Assembly (NCBI RefSeq): GCF_033097365.1
Contig: NZ_AP028461.1
Location: forward strand, 3,720,001 to 3,784,000
Direction of reading: 5' to 3'
DNA from: Actinoplanes sichuanensis
GTDB lineage: Bacteria > Actinomycetota > Actinomycetes > Mycobacteriales > Micromonosporaceae
DNA: 64,000 bases
Part shown: piece after piece, positions 7,811 to 15,783 of the stretch
Numbering within the stretch: the first letter of the stretch is position 1
How the letters are laid out: each line of letters opens with the position of its first letter
Position numbers and translations under genes: made by a program
The notes under the pieces: generated by a model
Database searches by the model: none
What the model was told of the DNA's origin: nothing
Seen by the model: only the letters and a program-made list of their open reading frames with translations

Positions 7811-8734
7811 ATGACTGAGGCGACGATCGTCGTCGACGGGTTGCGGAAACGCTTCGGGTCGACGCAGGCGCTGGACGGGATGTCGTTCGCCGTCCGGGCG
7901 GGGCAGATCACCGGGTTCATCGGGCCGAACGGGGCCGGTAAGTCCACCACCATGCGGGTGATCCTGGGGCTGGACCGGCCCGATGCGGGAACCGCCCTGG
8001 TCGGCGGGCGGCCGTATCGGACGTTGCGGCGGCCGCTGTGTCATCTCGGGTCGCTGCTGGACGCGGCGGCGCTGCAGCCGAGCCGTACCGCCCGCAACCA
8101 CCTGCTGTGGATCGCCCATTCGCAGGGGCTGGGCGCGGACCGGGTGGACGCGGTGATCGAGCAGGCCGGGCTGCAGGCGGTGGCCCGGCGGGCGGCGGGC
8201 GGGTTCTCCCTCGGCATGCGGCAACGGCTGGGCATCGCGATGGCGCTGCTCGGCGACCCGCCGACGTTGATGCTGGACGAGCCGTTCAACGGCATGGACC
8301 CGGAGGGCATCATCTGGATGCGCGGGTTCCTGCGGTCGTCGGCCGAGCAGGGCCGGGCCGTGCTGGTGTCCAGTCATCTGATGAGCGAGCTGCAGGACTG
8401 CGCGAGCCGGGTGGTGATCGTCGGCCGGGGCCGGGTGATCGCCGACATGCCGGTGGCCGACCTGCTGCGGTCGGCGTCCGGTGGGCGGGTCACGGTGCGC
8501 ACCGGTGCGCCGGAGGCGGCGGATGTGCTGCGTGCGGCGGGTGGCGCGGTGACCGCCTCCGATCCGGGTTCGGTGACCGTGTCGGGGCTGGAGCCGGACC
8601 GGGTGATCGCGTCGCTGAGCGCCCGGGCGGTGCCGTTCTCCGAGGTGGCGGTGCATCGGGCGTCGCTGGAGGAGGCCTATCTGGAGCTGACCCGGGACGC
8701 CGTCGAGTACCGGGCCTCGGAGGCGGCACGATGA
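7811..8734 (+). CDS. ABC transporter ATP-binding protein
   Basis: This 307-residue ATPase has Walker A GPNGAGKST at residues 38-46, signature FSLGMRQRL, Walker B LMLDEP and a C-terminal extension of about 90 residues, typical of drug or peptide exporters of the DrrA/BcrA type. It powers export with the two permeases that follow. It begins at an ATG preceded by GAGGA and ends in an ATGA overlap with the first permease. The tandem direct repeats upstream are shared with the two-component system that converges on this operon, which suggests that system controls it. The substrate is not evident. Confidence 0.92.
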   Translation: MTEATIVVDGLRKRFGSTQALDGMSFAVRAGQITGFIGPNGAGKSTTMRVILGLDRPDAGTALVGGRPYRTLRRPLCHLGSLLDAAALQPSRTARNHLLWIAHSQGLGADRVDAVIEQAGLQAVARRAAGGFSLGMRQRLGIAMALLGDPPTLMLDEPFNGMDPEGIIWMRGFLRSSAEQGRAVLVSSHLMSELQDCASRVVIVGRGRVIADMPVADLLRSASGGRVTVRTGAPEAADVLRAAGGAVTASDPGSVTVSGLEPDRVIASLSARAVPFSEVAVHRASLEEAYLELTRDAVEYRASEAAR

Positions 8735-10215
8735 GGACCGAGTGGACGAAGTTCCGTACCGTCCGTGGTTTCGTCATCGCGATGATCATCGCGTTCGCGG
8801 CGATCCTCGCACTGGGGCTGACGCCGATGTCCGGGACCTGCACCGAGCAGACGTGTCGGCAGCCGGTCGGCCCGGCGGGTGAGGAGGTGCGCGACAGTTT
8901 CTACCTGCTGCACCGGCCGCTCACCGGGGACGGGAGCCTCACCGCCCGGCTGACGTCGATGACCGGCCGGATCCCCGACATCCCGGCCGACGAGGGCGAC
9001 GGCGACGACGGCGGCGGGCGTGCCGCCGGCCCGGCCGCCGGCGAAGGCATGCGGGACGGGCTGGTGGCCTGGGCCAAGGCGGGTCTGATCATCAAGGACG
9101 GTACGGAACGCGGGTCGGCGTACGCGGCGGTGATGATGACCGGCGGCCACGGCGTGCGGATGCAGCACGACTTCGTGCACGACCGGTCCGCACAGCCGGA
9201 GACGACAGGTGCGCCGGTGCCGACCTGGCTGCGCCTGACCCGGACCGGCGATGTGATCACCGGTGAGTCGTCGGCCGACGGCGTGAACTGGACCAGGGTC
9301 GCATCGGTGGAACTGGACGGCCTGCCGTCGACCGTGCGCATCGGCCTGTTCGCGACCTCACCGCAGTTCGTCGAGGCCACCGGCGTGGCCGGGGCCTCCA
9401 GCGGCCCGTCGTCGGTCACGGCGACGTTCGACGACATCAGCGGCGGCGTCGCCGGATGGACCGGGCAGGGGGTCGGCGGCGACGGCGCACACCAGAGCAC
9501 CGGCACCGGCTTCACGCTGACCGGGTCGGGTGACATCGGGCCGGCCGTGGTCGGGGCGGCCGGGCTCGGGGTGTCGATCACGCAGACGCTGCTCGGCACG
9601 TTCGCCGGGCTGGTGCTGGTCGTGGTGGTCGGTGCGGCGTTCATGACCGGCGAGTACCGGCGCGGCATGATCCGCACGACGTTGGCCGCCACCCCGGACC
9701 GGGGTCGGGTGCTGTTCGCGAAGGCGGCCGTCCTCGGCGGGGTGACGTTCGTGGTCGGGCTGGCCGGCGCGGCCATCGTGGTCGTCCTCGGGCGGCGGCT
9801 GCTGGTCGGCAACGGTGTGTACGTGCTGCCGTCGACGCTGCTGACCGAGGTTCGGGTGATCACCGGGACGGCGGCGCTGCTCGCGGTCGCGGCGGTGCTG
9901 GCGCTCGGGATCGGGGCGATGCTGCGGCGTAGCGCGGTGGCGATCAGCGCCGTCGTCGGGCTGATCGTGCTGCCCTATCTGCTGGCGCTGACCGTGCTCC
10001 CGGCGGCCGCGGCGGACTGGCTGTTGCGGGTCACCCCGGCGGCGGCGTTCGCGGTGCAGCAGAGCGCGAAGCAGTTCTACCAGGTGGAGAACCTGTACAC
10101 CCCGGTCGACGGCTACTTTCCGCTGCCGTGGTGGGCCGGGTTCGGGGTGCTCTGCCTGTGGGCGGGTGCGGCCCTGGCCGGTGCGGCCGTGCTGCTGCGC
10201 CGGAGGGACGTGTGA
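8731..10215 (+). CDS. ABC transporter permease with large extracellular concanavalin-like insert
   Basis: This 494-residue permease starts MRTEWTKFRTVRGF. The first membrane helix is at about residues 12-32. A loop of roughly 250 residues follows, and at least five more helices run from about residue 285 to the end. Permeases of this type normally have six helices and no such loop. The loop contains WAKAGLIIKDG, YAAVMMTGGHGVRMQHDF, WLRLTRTGDVITG and SADGVNW. That is the pattern of DUF1349/concanavalin-like domains found on xylosidases and other secreted carbohydrate-active proteins. A Gly/Asp-rich stretch inside the loop looks flexible. The gene overlaps its neighbours by ATGA and GTGA. Confidence 0.85.
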   Translation: MRTEWTKFRTVRGFVIAMIIAFAAILALGLTPMSGTCTEQTCRQPVGPAGEEVRDSFYLLHRPLTGDGSLTARLTSMTGRIPDIPADEGDGDDGGGRAAGPAAGEGMRDGLVAWAKAGLIIKDGTERGSAYAAVMMTGGHGVRMQHDFVHDRSAQPETTGAPVPTWLRLTRTGDVITGESSADGVNWTRVASVELDGLPSTVRIGLFATSPQFVEATGVAGASSGPSSVTATFDDISGGVAGWTGQGVGGDGAHQSTGTGFTLTGSGDIGPAVVGAAGLGVSITQTLLGTFAGLVLVVVVGAAFMTGEYRRGMIRTTLAATPDRGRVLFAKAAVLGGVTFVVGLAGAAIVVVLGRRLLVGNGVYVLPSTLLTEVRVITGTAALLAVAAVLALGIGAMLRRSAVAISAVVGLIVLPYLLALTVLPAAAADWLLRVTPAAAFAVQQSAKQFYQVENLYTPVDGYFPLPWWAGFGVLCLWAGAALAGAAVLLRRRDV

Positions 10216-10934
10216 ACGCGCTGCGGATGGAGTGGACGAAGTTCCGTACCACGCCGGGAAGCCGGTGGCTGGCGGTGGCGGTCGTGGTGGTGACCGTCGC
10301 CGGTGGGGCGGCGACCATCGCGTCGGTGACGACCGGGGATCTGGCCGAGTACAGCCTCACCGGGGTGCAGTTGAGCCAGGCGGTGGTGGCGGTGATCGCG
10401 GCCCTGGTGGTGGGCGGCGAGTACCGCACCGACATGATCCATACGACGCTGGCCGCGGTGCCGCGCCGGCTCATGGTGCTAGGCGCCAAGGCGGTGGTCG
10501 TCGCCGGTGTGACGGCCGTGTCCGGTGCGGTGTCGGTGGCGGTCAGTGTGCTGGTCGGCCGGGCGATCCGGCCGGCTCTGGTGCTGTCCGACGGGGCGGT
10601 GCTGCGGGCGGCGTACGGCTCGGTGCTCTATCTGGTGTTGATCTCCCTGCTCGCCGTCGGGGTGGCGGCGATCGCCCGGGACACCGCGGCCGCGGTCGGA
10701 GTGGTGCTGGGTCTGCTCTACGTGTTCACGATCGTCGCGCAGATGGTCCCCGACCCGGACGTGCGCGCGGACCTGAAGCAGGTCGCGCCGATGAGTGCCG
10801 GCCTGGCGATCCAGGCGACCCGGGATCTGGCGGACCAGCCGATCGCGCCGTGGGACGGTCTCGGCGTGCTGGCTCTGTGGGCGGCCGGATCGCTGCTGGT
10901 CGGCGGGGTGCTGCTGCAGCGACGTGACGCCTGA
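10212..10934 (+). CDS. ABC transporter permease
   Basis: This 240-residue six-helix permease is read from the GTG at 10212, which overlaps the stop of the preceding permease by GTGA. The N-terminus (VNALRMEWTKFRTTPGSRW) matches that of the first permease, so the two are paralogues that probably form a heterodimer with the upstream ATPase. Unlike its partner it has no extracellular insert. The operon ends here; the stop lies 4 bases from the end of the convergent histidine kinase gene. Confidence 0.9.
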   Translation: MNALRMEWTKFRTTPGSRWLAVAVVVVTVAGGAATIASVTTGDLAEYSLTGVQLSQAVVAVIAALVVGGEYRTDMIHTTLAAVPRRLMVLGAKAVVVAGVTAVSGAVSVAVSVLVGRAIRPALVLSDGAVLRAAYGSVLYLVLISLLAVGVAAIARDTAAAVGVVLGLLYVFTIVAQMVPDPDVRADLKQVAPMSAGLAIQATRDLADQPIAPWDGLGVLALWAAGSLLVGGVLLQRRDA

Positions 10935-10938
10935 GCGG

Positions 10939-11988
10939 TCAGGGGAACGTGACGGTGATGTCGAGGCCGCCGGTCGGCGGGGCGGTCGCCACCAGCGCGG
11001 CGTGGTGCGCGGTGGCGATCGCCCGGACGATCGCGAGTCCCAGTCCGTGGCCGTCGCCGTGCCCGGTCCGTTGGCGGTGCAGCTGCTGGAACGGCTGGAA
11101 CAGCCGGTCGACGTCGTCGGGTGGGACGACCGGGCCGGAGTTGCGCACGACCAGCCGGGCCGCGCCGCCCGCCGTCGAGGTCGTCACCTCGACGCGGCCG
11201 CCGGGGACGTTGTGCCGGACGGCGTTGTCGACGAGGTTGGCGATCAGGCTCCGCAGCAGCCGCGGGTCCGCGGAGAGCGGTGCGGGATCGAGTCGGGCCT
11301 CGACGGTCCGGTCGTCGGGTGCTCGAGTCGCCAGCACGCCGCGGGTGAGCTCGGCGAGGTCGCACGGATGCCGGCTCTCGACGCCCTGCTCACCGCCGGC
11401 CAGGGCGAACAGCGCTTCGAGCAACCGTTCCTGGGCGGCACCGAGTTGCAGCACCTCTCGGCAGGCCTCCTGCAGGGAGCCGATGGTGATGTCGGGATCG
11501 GCCAGGGCGACCTGCAGCAGGGCGCGTTCGGCGGTCAGCGGGGTGCGCAGTTCGTGGGACGCGTTGGCGATGAACTGCCGCTGCGCCGCGAACGCCGTCT
11601 CCAGCCGTTGGAACAGGTCGTCGAGGGTGGCGGCCAGCTGGGCGAACTCGTCGGAGCCGCCGATGTCGCCGAGCCGCCGGTGCAGGTCGTTGGCCGAGAT
11701 GTCCCGGGCGGTCGTGGTGATGGCCCGTACCGGCCGCAGGAATCTGTCGGCGACCAGACGGCCGAGCACCAGCGACACCAGCACGAGGATCGCCATCAAC
11801 ACCGACCAGGGGCCCAGCGGGAAGTCGGTGCCCGCCGGATCGGGCCGGGGCGGGACGGGGGTGCCGGCCGGGACCGACTCGCGGCCGGCCAGCAGCGAGA
11901 CGGTGACCAGGAGGGTGCCGGTCAGCGTGAACGGGACGGCGTAGAGCAGGGTGAGCTGGGTGCGCAGCGTCAGCCGGCGGCGGGTCAC
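10939..11988 (-). CDS. Two-component sensor histidine kinase
   Basis: This 349-residue kinase starts at the GTG at 11988, overlapping the regulator stop by GTGA. Membrane helices at about 12-34 and 60-80 enclose a short 25-residue extracellular loop. They are followed by a HAMP linker, the H-box FIANASHELRTPL with His145, the N-box LIANLVDNAVRHN and the G-box GHGLGLAIV. The very short sensor loop is typical of intramembrane-sensing kinases that work with ABC exporters under cell-envelope stress. It probably senses through the membrane or the neighbouring transporter and phosphorylates the coupled regulator. Confidence 0.9.
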   Translation of the reverse strand: MTRRRLTLRTQLTLLYAVPFTLTGTLLVTVSLLAGRESVPAGTPVPPRPDPAGTDFPLGPWSVLMAILVLVSLVLGRLVADRFLRPVRAITTTARDISANDLHRRLGDIGGSDEFAQLAATLDDLFQRLETAFAAQRQFIANASHELRTPLTAERALLQVALADPDITIGSLQEACREVLQLGAAQERLLEALFALAGGEQGVESRHPCDLAELTRGVLATRAPDDRTVEARLDPAPLSADPRLLRSLIANLVDNAVRHNVPGGRVEVTTSTAGGAARLVVRNSGPVVPPDDVDRLFQPFQQLHRQRTGHGDGHGLGLAIVRAIATAHHAALVATAPPTGGLDITVTFP

Positions 11989-12647
11989 GGCTCGCCGACC
12001 CGGTAGCCGCCCTCGCGCACCGTGTGCACCACCGGTGGTTCGCCGAGTTTCGCCCGCAGGCGTCGGATGGTGGTCTTCACGGCCGTGGTGAACGGGTCGG
12101 CGGCCTCGTCCCAGACCCGCTCGAGCAGTTCCTCGGCGGGCACCGCGCGCCCGCCCGCGGCCAGCAGGCACTCCAGCACGGCCAGCTCCTTCGGGCTCAG
12201 GTCGAGGCGTCGCCCGGCTCGGGAGGCCCGGCGACGACCGGTGTCCAGGGCCAGGTCGCCGCACTCCAGCACCGGCGGGACCAGCACCGACGGGCGGCGG
12301 GCCAGCGCCCGAATCCGGGCGACCAGTTCCTCGAAGTCGAACGGTTTCGGCAGATAGTCGTCGGCGCCCAGGCCGAGCCCGTCGACCCGGTCACGGACCG
12401 TGCCGGAGGCGGTGAGCATCAGCACCCGGCACTGCTGGTGGTCGGCGACGATCCGCCGGCACACGTCGTCGCCGTGGAGGCCCGGCAGGTCGCGGTCGAG
12501 GACGACCACGTCGTAGCGGTTGACGGCGAGCCGCTCCAGGGCGTCGTCGCCGTCACCGACGACGTCGGCGGCCATGCCCTCCCGGCGCAGGCCGACACCG
12601 ATGGTCCGGGCCAGGATCTCGAAATCCTCCACGACGAGAACACGCAT
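11985..12647 (-). CDS. OmpR-family response regulator
   Basis: This 220-residue regulator has an N-terminal receiver (MRVLVVEDFEIL) with the phospho-acceptor Asp51 in VVVLDRDLPG. The C-terminal winged-helix DNA-binding domain contains LSPKELAVLECLL and the recognition segment VKTTIRRLRAKLGEP. Activated OmpR-type dimers bind direct repeats about 11 bases apart. Such repeats are present in front of this gene and in front of the ABC operon, suggesting autoregulation and control of the transporter. It is co-transcribed with the kinase. Confidence 0.92.
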   Translation of the reverse strand: MRVLVVEDFEILARTIGVGLRREGMAADVVGDGDDALERLAVNRYDVVVLDRDLPGLHGDDVCRRIVADHQQCRVLMLTASGTVRDRVDGLGLGADDYLPKPFDFEELVARIRALARRPSVLVPPVLECGDLALDTGRRRASRAGRRLDLSPKELAVLECLLAAGGRAVPAEELLERVWDEAADPFTTAVKTTIRRLRAKLGEPPVVHTVREGGYRVGEP

Positions 12648-12655
12648 CCCGACAT

Positions 12656-12688
12656 GGTGTCAGCCCACCGGTGACAGCACGGTGACAG
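12656..12688 (-). promoter_or_regulatory. Triple direct-repeat site upstream of response regulator
   Basis: Read towards the regulator gene, CTGTCACC (12688-12681) and CTGTCACC (12677-12670) are 11 bases apart, and CTGACACC (12663-12656) follows 14 bases further on, just before the ATG at 12647. The octamer matches the pair in front of the ABC operon at 7733-7751. It is a candidate autoregulatory site for the response regulator. Confidence 0.5.
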
Positions 12689-12697
12689 CCGAGGCGT

Positions 12698-14647
12698 TCA
12701 GGACAGCGCGGGGACGCTCCACGAGTCCATCCAGGCCGGGATGCCGTCCGGGGGCAACGGCCGGCACATCAGGTAGCCCTGCGCCTGTTCACAGCCCATG
12801 TCCACGATCGCGGTCAGGGTCTGTTCGTCCTCGATGCCCTCGGCGACGACGGTCAGGTCGAGGGCGTGCGCCAGGTCGATGATGGCGCCCGCGATGGCTC
12901 GGCCCCGGTCGGTGGTGAGGATCTCGGCGGTGAACTTCCGGTCGATCTTCAGCTCGTCCAACGGCATCGACTGCAGGTAGCTCATCGACGAGTAGCCCAC
13001 CCCGAAGTCGTCGATGGAGATCCGGACGCCCTGCTCACGCAGCACCGAAAGGGCGGCGGCCGCAGCGTCCGGGTCGATGATGAAGAACGACTCGGTGATC
13101 TCCAGGGTGAGCCGGCCGGCGACCGCGTCGTGCCGGCGGATCAGCTCACCGACGCGGGCCGGGAACGCGGAGTCCCGCAGGCAGGCGGCGCCCACGTTGA
13201 CCGCGACCGGGACGTCGCGACCGGCCTCCCGCCACGCCCGCTGCTGTCCGAGGGCCATGTCGAGGACGGCCTCGGTGAGGTTCAGCATCAGGTCGCTCTG
13301 CTCCGCCTCGGGCACGAACGCCTGCGGCCCGAGCAGCCCGCGGATCGGGTGCCGCCAGCGCACCAGCGCCTCCAGGCCGGCCACCGACCGGCCCGGCAGG
13401 CCGATCTTGGGCTGGTAGTGCAGTTCCAGCTCACCCCGGTCGATCCCGGTACGCAGATCGGCGAGCAGGGTGAGCTGCTCGAAGCTGTTGGTGTCGTTCT
13501 CCACCTCGTACCCGGCGACGCCCAGGTGGTTGCGTTTCGCGTGGTACATCGCCACGTCGGCGTGTTGCAGCAGCTCCTCGGCCGAGGAACTGGGGGCCGG
13601 ATAGTACGAGTAGCCGATGCTGCCGCTGATGTCGACGGTGAGCCCGCCCAGTTCAGCCGGGCCGCACAACTCGATGAGCAGGCGCTGGGCGACCGTACCG
13701 GCGTCGGCGAGTTCTTCGACGTCGGCCAGCAGCACCGCGAACTCGTCGCCGCCGAGCCGGGCCACCAGATCGGCCGGGCGGGTGGCGCCGCGCAGGCGGC
13801 GGGCCACCTCCATCAGCAGCAGGTCACCGGAGTGGTGGCCGAGCGTGTCGTTGACCTCCTTGAACCGGTTGAGGTCGAGCAACAGCAGGCCCACCCCGGG
13901 GCCGCCGCGGTCGGCGTCGGCGATGGCCCGGGTCACCCGCTCGGTGAGCAGCCGCCGGTTGGCCAGCCCGGTGAGCCCGTCGTGTGAGGCCCGGTAGTCG
14001 TTGTCGGCGGCCTGCCGTTCGGTGCGTTTCTGATAGGTCAGCAGAACCAGCCCGCACAGGATGACCAGCAGCAGGTCGGCCGCCGACAGCACCTTGACCG
14101 CGATCAGCTGGCGGGCGGTGTCACGTTTGGCGTCGCGCAGCACCACGCCGATGCTGAGGTTGTTGCGGGCCACGTTCACCGACGCCTGCCGCCGTAGTCC
14201 GGAGGCGCTCAGGGCGGCCTGTTCGGCGAACTTCAGGGTGCCCGGCCGGTCGTCGGCCGAGGCCGCGTCGATCAGGTTCCGCAGCGTCCAGGTGTATCCG
14301 CCGTACGCGTTCTGCAGGGCCATCGCCTGCCGTGCGTCCGCTTCGCCACCGTTGGCCAGCAGCCAGCGCAGGTTCGGCTCGGCCGACCCGATCGAGGACA
14401 GCAGCGGCTGCCGGTCGGCCTGGTCGGGCGACTCGAGGTAGTCCTCCAGCAGCTCGTACTCGATGCTGATCTTGAGGTAGATCTCGTTCCACTGCTGGCT
14501 GGTCAGCTGTGTGGCGGCCGCGATGTCGGCCGCCCGCGAGCTGGTCTGGCTGCTCACCACGGCCATCGCGGCGAGAAGGGCCAGACCCACGGTCAAAGCC
14601 ACCACGGCGGTACGGGCGACCGCGCGCCGTCGTAACCAATCCCGCAT
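12698..14647 (-). CDS. Membrane GGDEF-EAL protein (c-di-GMP synthesis/breakdown)
   Basis: This 649-residue protein has an N-terminal membrane helix (residues 12-33), a mostly helical extracellular sensor of about 150 residues, and a second helix at about 185-205. A GGDEF domain follows, with an intact LGGDEF at residues 298-303, and then an EAL domain with LEALVRW (Glu426) and downstream DDFGVGYSS. Both catalytic motifs are preserved, so either or both activities may be active. It sets cyclic di-GMP levels in response to an extracellular cue. The gene is divergent from a sugar-binding-type lipoprotein, which could deliver that cue. Confidence 0.9.
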   Translation of the reverse strand: MRDWLRRRAVARTAVVALTVGLALLAAMAVVSSQTSSRAADIAAATQLTSQQWNEIYLKISIEYELLEDYLESPDQADRQPLLSSIGSAEPNLRWLLANGGEADARQAMALQNAYGGYTWTLRNLIDAASADDRPGTLKFAEQAALSASGLRRQASVNVARNNLSIGVVLRDAKRDTARQLIAVKVLSAADLLLVILCGLVLLTYQKRTERQAADNDYRASHDGLTGLANRRLLTERVTRAIADADRGGPGVGLLLLDLNRFKEVNDTLGHHSGDLLLMEVARRLRGATRPADLVARLGGDEFAVLLADVEELADAGTVAQRLLIELCGPAELGGLTVDISGSIGYSYYPAPSSSAEELLQHADVAMYHAKRNHLGVAGYEVENDTNSFEQLTLLADLRTGIDRGELELHYQPKIGLPGRSVAGLEALVRWRHPIRGLLGPQAFVPEAEQSDLMLNLTEAVLDMALGQQRAWREAGRDVPVAVNVGAACLRDSAFPARVGELIRRHDAVAGRLTLEITESFFIIDPDAAAAALSVLREQGVRISIDDFGVGYSSMSYLQSMPLDELKIDRKFTAEILTTDRGRAIAGAIIDLAHALDLTVVAEGIEDEQTLTAIVDMGCEQAQGYLMCRPLPPDGIPAWMDSWSVPALS

Positions 14648-14735
14648 GGGTACCTCCCCGGTTCATATCGGCCGGGCCGCCGCACGATTGAGAGCGTCCC
14701 TCAGCCGTACGGCCGGGTGTGCCGATCAGAAGCGG

Positions 14736-15764
14736 GTGAGAGTCGGAGCCGCCGCGCTCGCGGTGACGCTGCTGCTCGCCGCGTGTGGTGACGCCGCGCC
14801 GTCGACGCCGCCGCCGGCCGTGCTGGTCGTCGCCGGCCGGCAGGTCGACTTCGTCGCCGAACTGTCCGCCGGTTTCGTCGAGGGGGTGCGGCGGGTGCCC
14901 GGCGTCGGCCACCGCGCGGTCGGCCCGGACATCGTCGACAACGCCAGTGAGCTGCGCACCATCCAGGACTATCTGTCCGGCGAACGCGGTTCGATCACCC
15001 TGTTCACGTTCGCCCCGGAGCTGTTCGCCGACTCGCTGGGCAGGGCGGCCACCGCGGGCACCCCGGTGGTGGCGTTGCACTCGGTCCCGGCGGCGGGTTC
15101 CGGCGTCCCGCTCTACATCGGCAACGACAACCGCGCTCTCGGTGGTGAGCTGGGGCGGACGATGGCCGGACGGTGGCCGGTCGACGCCGAGGGACTGGTG
15201 GTGATCGGATCTCCGTATCCCGGCGTCATCGTGCTCGACGAGCGGGTCGCCGGCCTGCGGGAGGCGATCCAGCGGCTGCGGCCCGGCGTGACGGTGATCG
15301 GGCCGTTCGACACCAAACAGGCGCCGGGCGCGAACAAGCAGGCCTGGCGCGTGCTTCAGGAGGCCAATCCGGACGCGCTCGCATTCATCGGAGTGGGCGG
15401 CGCCGACGCGCACAGTCTGGCCCTGCTGCGCGATCCGACCACGACCCGGGTGGACGGCGGGTTCGGCACCGACCCGTACGCCCTGGAGATGACCGCGGCG
15501 GGCGACATGGTGCTGCTGTCCACCGAGCCGTACCTGCAGGGCCTGCTGGCCGGCGCGATCCAGGCCCGCTGCGCGAAGGAGGGCCGGGACCTGCCGACGG
15601 GATGGCTGCCGGCGCCCGGCGTGCTGATCGACCAGGCCCGGGCGCCGGGCGTCATCGACCGGCAGAAGAACGCGGAAGCCAGGCAGGCGTGGTTCGCCCC
15701 GCTGGCCGAGGAGATCCTCGGCGACCTGGACGACCGGCTGCGGCCGCTGGACGACGCGCGCTGA
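14736..15764 (+). CDS. Periplasmic-binding-fold (type I) lipoprotein
   Basis: This 342-residue protein is read from the GTG at 14736 (VRVGAAALAVTLLLAACGD), which places a lipobox LLAAC at residues 12-16. The mature part resembles ribose/galactose-type binding proteins. AVLVVAGRQVDFVAELSAGF leads into a Rossmann half, then IGNDNRALGGELG, ANPDALAFIGVGGADAHSLAL and VDGGFGTDPYAL. It should be anchored outside the membrane and bind a small molecule, probably a sugar. No ABC permease or ATPase lies nearby. With its divergent position next to a membrane GGDEF-EAL protein, a sensory role is more likely than transport. Confidence 0.8.
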   Translation: MRVGAAALAVTLLLAACGDAAPSTPPPAVLVVAGRQVDFVAELSAGFVEGVRRVPGVGHRAVGPDIVDNASELRTIQDYLSGERGSITLFTFAPELFADSLGRAATAGTPVVALHSVPAAGSGVPLYIGNDNRALGGELGRTMAGRWPVDAEGLVVIGSPYPGVIVLDERVAGLREAIQRLRPGVTVIGPFDTKQAPGANKQAWRVLQEANPDALAFIGVGGADAHSLALLRDPTTTRVDGGFGTDPYALEMTAAGDMVLLSTEPYLQGLLAGAIQARCAKEGRDLPTGWLPAPGVLIDQARAPGVIDRQKNAEARQAWFAPLAEEILGDLDDRLRPLDDAR

Positions 15765-15783
15765 CGGCCGGTCGACGCCTCGC

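Noticed and set aside
7015..7953. Long N-terminus (MVVDLPAPFGPMN...) on the frameshifted gene
   Set aside because: It overlaps the ABC ATPase gene and its promoter on the other strand; protein-like sequence starts at the ATG at 7692.
8038..8730. 240-residue N-terminal extension on the first ABC permease
   Set aside because: The stretch lies inside the ATPase gene in another frame. The ATG at 8731 overlaps the ATPase stop by ATGA and starts a typical permease N-terminus.
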